Positions 7,743 to 14,921 of a stretch of DNA of 15,708 bases are shown here, in pieces. Origin of the DNA: JAGOBX01 sp017999075 [NCBI: Candidatus Babelota bacterium] (GTDB taxonomy: Bacteria; JAGOBX01); NCBI GenBank assembly GCA_017999075.1, contig JAGOBX010000022.1, positions 1 through 15,708 of the forward strand. Reading direction: 5' to 3'. Position 1 is the stretch's first letter, and every line of letters starts with the position of its first letter. The notes under the pieces were generated by a model. It saw only the letters and a program-made list of their open reading frames with translations, had not been told where the DNA came from and did no database searches. The translations under genes were made by a program, and so were the position numbers.

Positions 7743-8873
7743 ATGAAGTTTTGTAAAAAATGTGTTTTACCTGACACGCGCCCGGGAGTTGAATTAAATG
7801 AAGATGGTATTTGTTATGCTTGCATTGGCGCAGCAGAAAAAAAAGAAGAAATTGACTGGGCAGCAAGAGAACAGGAATTAATAAAAATTTTGAATGAAAA
7901 TAAAAGTAAAGATTCGGGATGGGATTGCATTGTTCCAGTGAGTGGGGGTAAAGATAGTACGTGGCAGATTTATAATATTAAAAAACGATATAACTTAAAT
8001 CCCCTTGCTTTAACCTATAAAGCTCCATGCAGAAATTCTCTGGGGGCGAAAAATTTACAGAATTTAATCAATATTGGAGTCGATCATATTGATTTTACTG
8101 TAAACCCGAAAGTTGAAAAACGTTTTATGCTAAAAGCATTGGAAGAAAAAGGAGCTGTCGCGTTATTAATACATATGATATGTTGGGCGTTGGCATTAAA
8201 ATTTGCTGTAAAGTTTGGAATAAAACTTGTTGTATGGGGTGAAAATACAGGTTTGGAATACGGCGGCAATAAGAATGATAGAGAAAATCCGTATTTGAAT
8301 CATGAATGGATGCGGAAATTTGGTGGAATGAATGATACTTTTGCAGAAGACTGGATTGGCGAAGACTTGACAAAACAGGATATGTATCCGTTTATTATTC
8401 CGTCAGATGAAGAACTGAAAAAAGCGCAGGTGAGTTCTCTGTTTTTAGGTTGGTTTTTAAAATGGGATCCGCTGGAAGTTGCAGAATTTTCTAAAAATGT
8501 GGGTTTTAGCTGGGCTGATAAACCCACTATTGGATATTATCCGTTTTGTGATCTTGATGATGATTTAATTGTAATGCACCATTTTTTTAAATGGCCTAAA
8601 TTCGGAATAACAAGGATGTGGGATAATTTAGCGATTGAAATTAGAAACGAAAGAATGACACGGACTGAAGCTGTTAATTATATAAAAAATAATCCTGAAC
8701 CTTTACCTGAATATAACATAAACGCTTTATGTAATTATCTTGAAATATCAAGAGAAAGGTTCTGGGAGATTGTTGAATCGCATAGGAATAAAAAAATCTG
8801 GCATAAAGAGAATGGTAAATGGATTTTACCTGCTGTGATTGAAGAATTCGGATTTATGCCTGAAATATATTGA
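7743..8873 (+). CDS. N-acetyl sugar amidotransferase (PseA/WbpG family)
   Basis: The 376-residue protein matches the PP-loop N-acetyl sugar amidotransferases, which use ATP and ammonia to turn an acetamido group of a sugar into an acetamidino group, as PseA does for pseudaminic acid and WbpG for a P. aeruginosa O-antigen sugar. It begins MKFCKKCVLPDTRPGV, with a probable zinc site of C4, C7, C24 and C27. The ATP-binding PP-loop is SGGKDS (67-72), and WGENTGLEYGG (about 165-175) is also typical. WbpG receives ammonia from HisH/HisF-type partners; neither is in the window. The upstream AsnB-type protein or the small neighbouring protein might fill in, but this is speculation. The sugar substrate is unknown. 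The family assignment is strong. Confidence 0.92.
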   Translation: MKFCKKCVLPDTRPGVELNEDGICYACIGAAEKKEEIDWAAREQELIKILNENKSKDSGWDCIVPVSGGKDSTWQIYNIKKRYNLNPLALTYKAPCRNSLGAKNLQNLINIGVDHIDFTVNPKVEKRFMLKALEEKGAVALLIHMICWALALKFAVKFGIKLVVWGENTGLEYGGNKNDRENPYLNHEWMRKFGGMNDTFAEDWIGEDLTKQDMYPFIIPSDEELKKAQVSSLFLGWFLKWDPLEVAEFSKNVGFSWADKPTIGYYPFCDLDDDLIVMHHFFKWPKFGITRMWDNLAIEIRNERMTRTEAVNYIKNNPEPLPEYNINALCNYLEISRERFWEIVESHRNKKIWHKENGKWILPAVIEEFGFMPEIY

Positions 8874-8894
8874 AACTTTAATAATTTCAATTTT
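8869..8894 (+). terminator. Weak AT-rich hairpin with short T-run after the amidotransferase gene
   Basis: ATTGAAA (8869-8875) and TTTCAAT (8885-8891) can pair across a nine-base loop, followed by a few T. The stem has one G-C pair and covers the stop codon, so it is at best a weak terminator in this AT-rich DNA. Confidence 0.2.
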
Positions 8895-8919
8895 CAGGTT
8901 GAACACACAGTCCTATATA
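8891..8919 (+). promoter_or_regulatory. Possible weak sigma-70-like promoter before the PseG-formyltransferase fusion
   Basis: TTTTCA (8891-8896) and TATATA (8914-8919) are 17 bases apart in the only sizeable gap of the window, each matching four of six consensus bases. Matches of this quality arise often by chance in AT-rich DNA. The gap position is the main support, along with the absence of a Shine-Dalgarno site before ATG 8949. Confidence 0.2.
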
Positions 8920-8948
8920 TAAATTGTTTTAAAACGTATTGCATTATT

Positions 8949-10775
8949 ATGAATATAATTTTTAGAGCCGATACAGGGATTGATATAGGAATAGGCGATT
9001 TGTTATCCTGTATTAATTTAGGAATGACACTGGAAAAATATGGTCATAAATGCGTATATCTGGTAAGAGACTCAGTTTCTTCAATTCAGTTACTTGAACG
9101 ATATGACTTTGAATACGAAATAATGTCTTTGAAAATGTCGATAAAACAAGAATGTGTTTTTATTGAAGAAAAATGTAAACAGTACAGCGCGGATGTCCTA
9201 ATATTGGAAATCACACGGAATAGTTATAATGAATATCAATTTTCGGCGAAACCTGCACGGGTATTAGCGGCTATTGATTTTCAGGGAAGCGCTGACAGCA
9301 GATTTGATTTGATAGTGAACTGGGAAATTAATTCTAATTTGTTATACAATGAAAAAAAATTTCCATCTACAAATTTTCTTCTTGGACCCGATAAGGTTAT
9401 ACTGTCTGATGAGATTTGCAGTTTTCGGCAATACAATAAAAATGTGGAAAAACCAGGGATTGAATCTGAAAAATTAAAAGTTTTAATAACATTTGGCGGT
9501 TCTGATTCTGTTGATTCAACTTCCAAGATGTTAAAAAGTTTGAGTCGAATTTCAAGCAATCTTGAAATTAAAGTTATTATTGGTGATGCTAATGTAAATT
9601 TGGAATCTGTTAAAAAAAATGTTGAATTGTTGAATCATAAAATTGAAATTTTGCCGTCACAGAAAAGTATTGTTTATTTGTTGAATTGGTGCGATATTAT
9701 AATTTGCGCAGGCGGTCTTACAGTATCTGAAGTTGTTGCGTTAAGAAAATCTGCAGTTGTGATTGCTAACTGTGAACATCAGATTCCGAGATGTGAGTAT
9801 TTTTATAAAATGAATTTGATATCATATCTGGGTTTTTGCGAGAATATTGATTTCGAAAAATTGTATGATAATCAAAAGTTTGTCAGGATATTTAATGATT
9901 CAGAATACCGCAATAAACTATCTGAAGAATGTGCGGAAGCTTTTACTGCGTTTGGAGGTAATGAGCTTATACGATTTAATATAGAAAATTTGGGATTGCA
10001 GGCAGATAGAAATAATATTGAAAAGAAAAAATCTGTTGTGATTTTATCTTTGAATTCGTTTCCTGGTCTGATTTCGAAGCTTGTTGAATCAGGATTTCGG
10101 GTTATTTGTTTATTTGTTGAAAATAAGTCAGAAAAACGCGTAGAAAATGTGATAGATGAATTAAAAATGAAATCTGTTGAATTTCATTTTTATAATAAAA
10201 AGACTGCCGAAGAATTTTTGAGGGGAAATTGTCAGGAATATGATTATTTGCTTAGTATGGGGTGGCCTTATATAATTTCTGAAGATATTGTTGAATTGTG
10301 GGAAGGCAGAGCATTCAATGTTCATCCTGCAGTGCTGCCGGATTATCCGGGATATTCGCCCGAATGGGAAGTTATATCCGCTGATGAATATGAACATGGT
10401 TTAACGTTTCATTTGCTTGATAAAAAAGCGGACACAGGGAAAATATTATTTCAAAAAAGATTTCCTGTTGATATTACTTATAATGCTACTGATTTAAAAG
10501 AAAGCGCATTTAGAAAAATACCGGGGTTTGTTGCTGACTCAATGAATAAGCTTTTAAGTTTAAATTTTGATACTATTGAGTTTCCTTTTAATGAAATTAA
10601 AAAATACTGTCCTCCGAGAAAACCTTCAGATAGTTTAATTGATGTTGAAAAAAAAATGATTGATATTGTCCCCGCTATAAGAGCGGCGGATACGAAAGCG
10701 TATCCCGCTTTTTTTTATTATAAAAATAAAAAGGTTAAAGTTAAATTTGAATATGCAGATCCAGATGAAAAATAA
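8949..10775 (+). CDS. PseG-like nucleotide-sugar hydrolase domain fused to a formyltransferase domain
   Basis: The 608-residue protein has two parts. Residues 1 to about 345 resemble PseG, the glycosyltransferase-fold enzyme that removes UDP from a diacetamido sugar in pseudaminic acid synthesis: FRADTGIDIGIGDLLSC at the N-terminus, TFGGSDSVD (181-189) and ICAGGLTVSEVVAL (252-265). The catalytic His in the family motif GxGH appears as D17 here, so this half may be altered or inactive. Residues from about 360 resemble Formyl_trans_N plus the C-terminal domain seen in ArnA-type enzymes: FNVHPAVLPDYPGYSPEW (456-473) supplies N457 and H459, D495 in KADTGKIL completes the expected triad, and RKPSDSLIDVEKK with an IRAAD region follows. 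The inferred role is N-formylation of an amino sugar from formyl-tetrahydrofolate. The gene lacks a clear Shine-Dalgarno site and overlaps the next gene. Confidence 0.85.
   Translation: MNIIFRADTGIDIGIGDLLSCINLGMTLEKYGHKCVYLVRDSVSSIQLLERYDFEYEIMSLKMSIKQECVFIEEKCKQYSADVLILEITRNSYNEYQFSAKPARVLAAIDFQGSADSRFDLIVNWEINSNLLYNEKKFPSTNFLLGPDKVILSDEICSFRQYNKNVEKPGIESEKLKVLITFGGSDSVDSTSKMLKSLSRISSNLEIKVIIGDANVNLESVKKNVELLNHKIEILPSQKSIVYLLNWCDIIICAGGLTVSEVVALRKSAVVIANCEHQIPRCEYFYKMNLISYLGFCENIDFEKLYDNQKFVRIFNDSEYRNKLSEECAEAFTAFGGNELIRFNIENLGLQADRNNIEKKKSVVILSLNSFPGLISKLVESGFRVICLFVENKSEKRVENVIDELKMKSVEFHFYNKKTAEEFLRGNCQEYDYLLSMGWPYIISEDIVELWEGRAFNVHPAVLPDYPGYSPEWEVISADEYEHGLTFHLLDKKADTGKILFQKRFPVDITYNATDLKESAFRKIPGFVADSMNKLLSLNFDTIEFPFNEIKKYCPPRKPSDSLIDVEKKMIDIVPAIRAADTKAYPAFFYYKNKKVKVKFEYADPDEK
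10682..10716 (+). terminator. Terminator-like GC-rich hairpin and T-run inside the 3' end of gene 8
   Basis: AGCG (10682-10685) and GGATACG (10688-10694) pair with CGTATCC (10699-10705) and CGCT (10706-10709) around an AAAG loop, with a two-base bulge on the left arm. Seven further T follow at 10710-10716. The shape is that of an intrinsic terminator, yet it lies wholly inside coding sequence about 60 bases before the stop codon. Translating ribosomes would normally mask it, so it could act only when translation of this gene falters. Confidence 0.5.
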
Positions 10776-11469
10776 GCGTATAGTGATTTTACAACCGGCA
10801 TATATTCCCTGGTTGGGATATTTTGAGCAGCTGGACATGGCAGATGTTTTTATTTTTCTTGATCATGTTCAATATACCAAAAGATGCTGGTATAATAGAA
10901 ATTATATAACTGACAAACAGGGTAACAAAATATTATTGACGATACCGCTCCAGAATATTCATAGAAATACTTCGATTGAATTCACCGAACTCAATGAAGA
11001 ACATAATGACTGGATTTGCAGGCATTTAAAAACTGTTAAACATAATTATTGCAAAACAAGGTATTTTGATGAGGTTTATTCTCTCTTTGAAAAAGAGTTG
11101 AATAATAATTATAAATATTTGGGTGAATTGACTATAAGTATTATTGAGCGTATTTCTGAATATCTCGGTTATAATACACAGCTTTATAAAAGTTCGGATT
11201 TTGAATTTAATAATAAAAAAGAATATCTGATGCTGGAAATCTGCAGAAAATTTTCTGCAGATGTTTTGCTGACAGGAGAATCAGGAAAAGATTTATATGA
11301 CTATGATTTTTTTATTTCAAACGGAATCAAGGTGGAATATCAAAAATATAAACACCCGGTTTATCAACAGCAGCATAAAAATTTTGTGCCTTATTTGAGT
11401 GTGATTGATTTACTGTTTAATTACGGAAAAAAATCAAGGGATATAATTCGAACCGTGGTATCATATTAA
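10765..11469 (+). CDS. WbqC-like family protein
   Basis: The 234-residue protein matches the WbqC-like family (named from an O-antigen cluster gene): IVILQPAYIPWLGYFEQLD near the start, then DVFIFLDHVQYTKRCWYNRN, a stretch corresponding to the family's QPxYLPW and DDVQFxKxSWxNRN signatures. Short basic and aromatic motifs continue through KHNYCKTRYFDEVY. No reaction is firmly assigned to the family; its members recur in clusters for unusual amino-sugar polysaccharides, in line with this context. ATG 10765 overlaps the end of the formyltransferase fusion by 11 bases; ATG 10753 and TTG 10747 are alternative starts, and none has a convincing Shine-Dalgarno site, so expression probably depends on coupling to the upstream gene. 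A perfect palindrome lies within at 11239-11262. Confidence 0.87.
   Translation: MKNKRIVILQPAYIPWLGYFEQLDMADVFIFLDHVQYTKRCWYNRNYITDKQGNKILLTIPLQNIHRNTSIEFTELNEEHNDWICRHLKTVKHNYCKTRYFDEVYSLFEKELNNNYKYLGELTISIIERISEYLGYNTQLYKSSDFEFNNKKEYLMLEICRKFSADVLLTGESGKDLYDYDFFISNGIKVEYQKYKHPVYQQQHKNFVPYLSVIDLLFNYGKKSRDIIRTVVSY
11239..11262. repeat. Perfect 24-bp palindrome inside the WbqC-like gene
   Basis: The half-site ATCTGCAGAAAA is followed directly by its exact reverse complement, with no spacer; each arm contains CTGCAG. It encodes ICRKFSAD in frame, so it may be a coincidence of codon use. Confidence 0.75.
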
Positions 11470-11484
11470 AAAGGAAGTGCAGAA

Positions 11485-12567
11485 ATGGAGTTGTTTAATC
11501 TTAAAACTGTAGTTAATAATTTTGCTCAGGATGAATGTGAAAAAGATTTAAAAAGAGCAGAATCTTATTACGAAAAAAATAATGAAATTAATAATTTATA
11601 TCTGAATAATAATCTTGAAATCATTAAAAATCCAGGTGATTATATTTTAGCGAAAAATTTGGGTAAAAAATATTTACCGGGCATCAGAGTTCGTAATTAC
11701 AGTTCTCCTGATAATTTTCCTCTTAGATTGAATATAGAAATTACAAACGAGTGCAATTCCAAATGTAAAATGTGCAGCAGAGTTAAAATGAACCGTAAAG
11801 AAAGGCATCTGTCGTTTAATGAATTTAAAAATATTATTGATCAGACTAAAGGACATAATTTGGTAGAATTATATCTTTACAGGTTAGGGGAACCTTTTTT
11901 AAATCCCGGACTGCCGCAGATGCTGGAATATTTAAAAAGTTTTAATAATTTTGAATATATCTGGATAAGTTCAAATGGGTTGGAGCTTACTGAAAAGCAT
12001 ATGGATATGGTTTTAAACAGCAACATTAGAATGTTTAATATGAGTATAAACGCAGCCTATCAGGAATCATACAGTAAAATAAACGATATTGGAAAATTAA
12101 AAACAGTTGAAGACAATTTCCGGAAAGTTATCGAACACAAAAAAAAATCTAATAATAGATTACCATTTATGAGGTCGCAAATGCTTATTCAGGATGCAAC
12201 AGAAGAAGAAGGAAAATTCTTTATCGAAAAATGGCAGGACTACGCTGATATTATAAATTTAGGAATAATTGAATTTGGAAGCACCCTTGATTTTAATAAA
12301 GAAATTTCTAATAAGTATCATACTGTAAATATTGAAGCGGATTGCAAAAAACCTGCCAGATACAGTTTTTATCTGTATACTAACGGTGCAGTAGTTCCGT
12401 GTATGTGTGACTATAATGCTGAGTATTTGAATATTGGTAACTGGCGAGATGACTCCCTTGAAAAAATTTTTAAGGGCAGTAAATATCAGAGTTTTTTATC
12501 CAGGCATTTTAATGAGAAACGCCATGAAATTGAATTTTGTAAAGACTGTTTAGACTACACATTTTAA
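11485..12567 (+). CDS. Radical SAM/SPASM domain protein
   Basis: The complete 360-residue protein has an N-terminal extension of about 80 residues, then the radical SAM cluster motif CNSKCKMC (C90, C94, C97) within RLNIEITNEC. LGEPFLNP (134-141) stands where the family's GGEP SAM-binding motif lies, and SSNG (162-165) follows. The C-terminal SPASM region binds an auxiliary cluster through C287, C306, C308, C352 and C355; the spacing C287 to G301 to C306 fits the family pattern. Such enzymes start radical chemistry on peptides, sugars or other substrates. Here a sugar or a protein destined for glycosylation is plausible but unproven. ATG 11485 follows AAGGAAG at a proper distance, 15 bases after the WbqC-like gene. 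Together with the truncated protein at 1-543, the cluster carries two such enzymes. Confidence 0.92.
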   Translation: MELFNLKTVVNNFAQDECEKDLKRAESYYEKNNEINNLYLNNNLEIIKNPGDYILAKNLGKKYLPGIRVRNYSSPDNFPLRLNIEITNECNSKCKMCSRVKMNRKERHLSFNEFKNIIDQTKGHNLVELYLYRLGEPFLNPGLPQMLEYLKSFNNFEYIWISSNGLELTEKHMDMVLNSNIRMFNMSINAAYQESYSKINDIGKLKTVEDNFRKVIEHKKKSNNRLPFMRSQMLIQDATEEEGKFFIEKWQDYADIINLGIIEFGSTLDFNKEISNKYHTVNIEADCKKPARYSFYLYTNGAVVPCMCDYNAEYLNIGNWRDDSLEKIFKGSKYQSFLSRHFNEKRHEIEFCKDCLDYTF

Positions 12568-12584
12568 AAAAGGAGAATTGTATT

Positions 12585-13280
12585 ATGGAATGTAATGAGG
12601 AGTTTAAAAAAAATAAAAAGGTATGGAGCGATTTTTACAGTCAGGATACTAAAAATTGTAAATTTTACGATGAAAATATTGTAAGATTATTTTCAAGTAA
12701 AGAACCGGATATACCTGCGCCTCCGGCTAAGATATTAGATCATGGATTTGGAAGCGGTAACAATATAAAATTTTTACTGGAAAAAGGATATCAGGTATTT
12801 GGCGCTGAAATAAGCAAATCTGCTGTTGAAAAACTGGATAAAGAATTTAATGAAAATCGAAAAACAGTTGATCTGAAAGAAATAAATGGTTACGAAATGC
12901 CTTATGAAGACAATTTTTTTGATATCGTATTATCGTGGAATGCGCTTCATTATAATGCTACTATAGAAAATGCTCAGATGGTTAATCAGGAACTGTACAG
13001 GGTTCTAAAACCCGGAGGTGTTTATATTTTATCTACAATAACAACTGAACATACTTTATGTATTGGCGCTGAAGAACTTAAAAAAGGACATTTTGCTGTT
13101 AAATCTAATCATAGATTTGATAATCGAGGTGGATTGAAGTTATTTGTGCCTGTATCTAAAGAACATTTTCTTGAAGTTTATGGCTGGAAATTCAAAAATA
13201 TTAGATATGGATGGATTAATGTTAACTTGTTTATTCCTGATAAAGTTTTAGCCTGCCATTTGATGTATGGTGTTAAATAA
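12585..13280 (+). CDS. Class I SAM-dependent methyltransferase
   Basis: The 231-residue protein has a Rossmann-like methyltransferase core: motif I ILDHGFGSGNN (50-60), an acidic residue E75 at the end of the second strand (VFGAEIS) for the SAM ribose, YEDNFFDIVLSWNALHY (107-123) as motif II, and the conserved ELYRVLKPGGVYILS (136-150). This layout is typical of Methyltransf_11 or 23-type enzymes that act on small molecules, here most likely a sugar hydroxyl or amine. The C-terminal part (from about 160) is less familiar and probably binds the acceptor. The start ATG 12585 follows AGGAG nine bases upstream. It is followed almost directly by another methyltransferase. The site of methylation cannot be predicted. 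Confidence 0.9.
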   Translation: MECNEEFKKNKKVWSDFYSQDTKNCKFYDENIVRLFSSKEPDIPAPPAKILDHGFGSGNNIKFLLEKGYQVFGAEISKSAVEKLDKEFNENRKTVDLKEINGYEMPYEDNFFDIVLSWNALHYNATIENAQMVNQELYRVLKPGGVYILSTITTEHTLCIGAEELKKGHFAVKSNHRFDNRGGLKLFVPVSKEHFLEVYGWKFKNIRYGWINVNLFIPDKVLACHLMYGVK

Positions 13281-13291
13281 AAGTGAATGAT

Positions 13292-14191
13292 ATGAACCGG
13301 AATTTTAAAGAAAAATTTGTTAATGAATTAAATTCGCGCAGTTCTGAATATAAATTGGTAAAAACTGATACAGGGTATTATAAAGTTGAACCACGTCCCA
13401 CGAAAATTGAGTTGGAAAAATATTATTCTGAAAAATATTATGAAAATATTGATTCAATGGCAGAAAAAGGAATGGATATAGGCAAAACTGATAAATTTGA
13501 AAAATTTCATTTTGAAAGACATTACGAAGAAATATCTTTGTTTTTAGAAAATAATTTTCAAAATAAACATATAAAAATATTGGATGCCGGATGCGGTCTT
13601 GGCAAATGTCTTCTGTATTTAAAACAAAAAGGATTTGATAATCTTTATGGTTTGGAGTTTGAAGATAGAATAAATAATGACGGAATATATGTGTACAAAG
13701 GCGATTTCTTAGAAACTGCGTTCAACACCGCGTTTGATTTTATTATGTTTAATAATGTCATTGAGCATGTTCCTGAACCAGAAAAATTTATTTGCAAAGC
13801 TTATAAATTGTTGAATGAAAAAGGAGTTGTAAGGGTTCAGGTGCCGAATGATTTATCATATACTCAATATAAAGCTGTGGCAAAGAATAATTATGAAAAT
13901 TTCTATTTTTATAATCCGTATGAACACCTTAATTATTTTAGTTTTGAAAGTGTTAAAAATGAACTGAAAAAATCTGAATTTGAAATTTTAAAAACAACAA
14001 CGGATTTTTCTATGGATCAGTTTTTATTAATGGATATTGACTATTCTAAGGAAAAACAATTGGGGGAATTATGCCATAAGTATAGGATTAATTTTGAGTA
14101 TAATATGGGAAATGAGTATTTAGAAAAATATTATGAAAAAATGGCTGAAATTGAAATAGGCCGTGTTGTTATTGCTTATGGCCGAAAATGA
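13292..14191 (+). CDS. Class I SAM-dependent methyltransferase (second)
   Basis: The 299-residue protein has a methyltransferase core with motif I ILDAGCGLGKC (about 96-106) and the motif FDFIMFNNVIEHVPEP, whose EHVPEP is typical of Methyltransf_23-type enzymes in surface-polysaccharide clusters. NPYEHLNYFSFESV downstream is also usual there. The N-terminal about 75 residues (TGYYKVEPRPTKIELEKYYS) look like a small lid or substrate-binding extension seen in this group. I chose ATG 13292; GTG 13283, three codons earlier, is possible, and neither has a strong Shine-Dalgarno site. It follows the first methyltransferase by about 11 bases. The two share no obvious close similarity beyond the fold, so they probably methylate different positions. 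The substrate is unknown. Confidence 0.88.
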   Translation: MNRNFKEKFVNELNSRSSEYKLVKTDTGYYKVEPRPTKIELEKYYSEKYYENIDSMAEKGMDIGKTDKFEKFHFERHYEEISLFLENNFQNKHIKILDAGCGLGKCLLYLKQKGFDNLYGLEFEDRINNDGIYVYKGDFLETAFNTAFDFIMFNNVIEHVPEPEKFICKAYKLLNEKGVVRVQVPNDLSYTQYKAVAKNNYENFYFYNPYEHLNYFSFESVKNELKKSEFEILKTTTDFSMDQFLLMDIDYSKEKQLGELCHKYRINFEYNMGNEYLEKYYEKMAEIEIGRVVIAYGRK

Positions 14192-14222
14192 ATAACATAA
14201 AACTCATTACTGGAGTATTTAA

Positions 14223-14921
14223 ATGACAGAAACTGAAGTTAAAAAGATTTTAATTGTTGCCGCACATCCTGATGATGAAGTACTGGGATGCGGAGGTTTA
14301 ATCGCAAAGTATTCTAAAAACAAACAATTTGAATTTTATACCCTTATTTTAACCGCAGGCGCAAATACCAGATATCATGAGAATATGGAAAAAGTTTTAA
14401 AACAAAATGCTGCTGAAGCAAATGAAATATTGGGAGTTAAAAAACTATTTATTGAAGATTTGCCTAATCAGGAACTTGATAGCATACCTTTAACAACAGT
14501 TATTAAAACAATTGAAAAATATACTGATTTGATTAAGCCTGAAATATTGTTTATAAATAATGGTTCAGATTTAAATAAAGATCATCAGGTGGCGTATGAG
14601 GCCGGAATAACTGTTTCGCGCCCTGTAACCGGTCAGTTTATAAAAAGGGTATATTCATATTTTACAGCTTCTTCTACAGAATGGGGGCTTAAATCTCGTT
14701 TTGAGAGTTTTTTTCCGAATCTGTATATTGATATAACAGAAAGTATGGAATATAAAATTAAATCTATGGAATGTTATAAAACAGAAAATAGAAATTACCC
14801 TCACCCGCGCAGCTCTGAAGCTTTGTGTAAATATGCTGAATATTTTGCCATATCATCTTCTTGTGGAAAATATGCGGAACCGTTTATGCTTTTGAGAAAT
14901 ATTGAAGGGGAACTGATTTGA
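14223..14921 (+). CDS. PIG-L/LmbE-family N-deacetylase
   Basis: The 232-residue protein carries the family's zinc motif AHPDDE (14-19, with H15 and D18 as expected metal ligands), the following VLGCGG, and a second ligand, H121, in DLNKDHQVAYEA (116-127). PIG-L enzymes hydrolyse N-acetyl groups from sugars such as GlcNAc-linked lipids or metabolites. In this cluster the likely role is to free an amine on a sugar intermediate, so that a formyl- or other acyltransferase in the same operon could put on a different group; that is inference. ATG 14223 follows GGAG with an eight-base spacing. The 3' end overlaps the acetyltransferase gene by four bases. Family assignment is secure; the acetamido target is not known. 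Confidence 0.92.
   Translation: MTETEVKKILIVAAHPDDEVLGCGGLIAKYSKNKQFEFYTLILTAGANTRYHENMEKVLKQNAAEANEILGVKKLFIEDLPNQELDSIPLTTVIKTIEKYTDLIKPEILFINNGSDLNKDHQVAYEAGITVSRPVTGQFIKRVYSYFTASSTEWGLKSRFESFFPNLYIDITESMEYKIKSMECYKTENRNYPHPRSSEALCKYAEYFAISSSCGKYAEPFMLLRNIEGELI
14906..14910 (+). promoter_or_regulatory. Ribosome binding site supporting a TTG start
   Basis: AGGGG ends seven bases before TTG 14918, the only reasonable start for the acetyltransferase gene, whose frame has no ATG until near its end. The four-base overlap with the preceding gene adds coupling. Confidence 0.55.
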
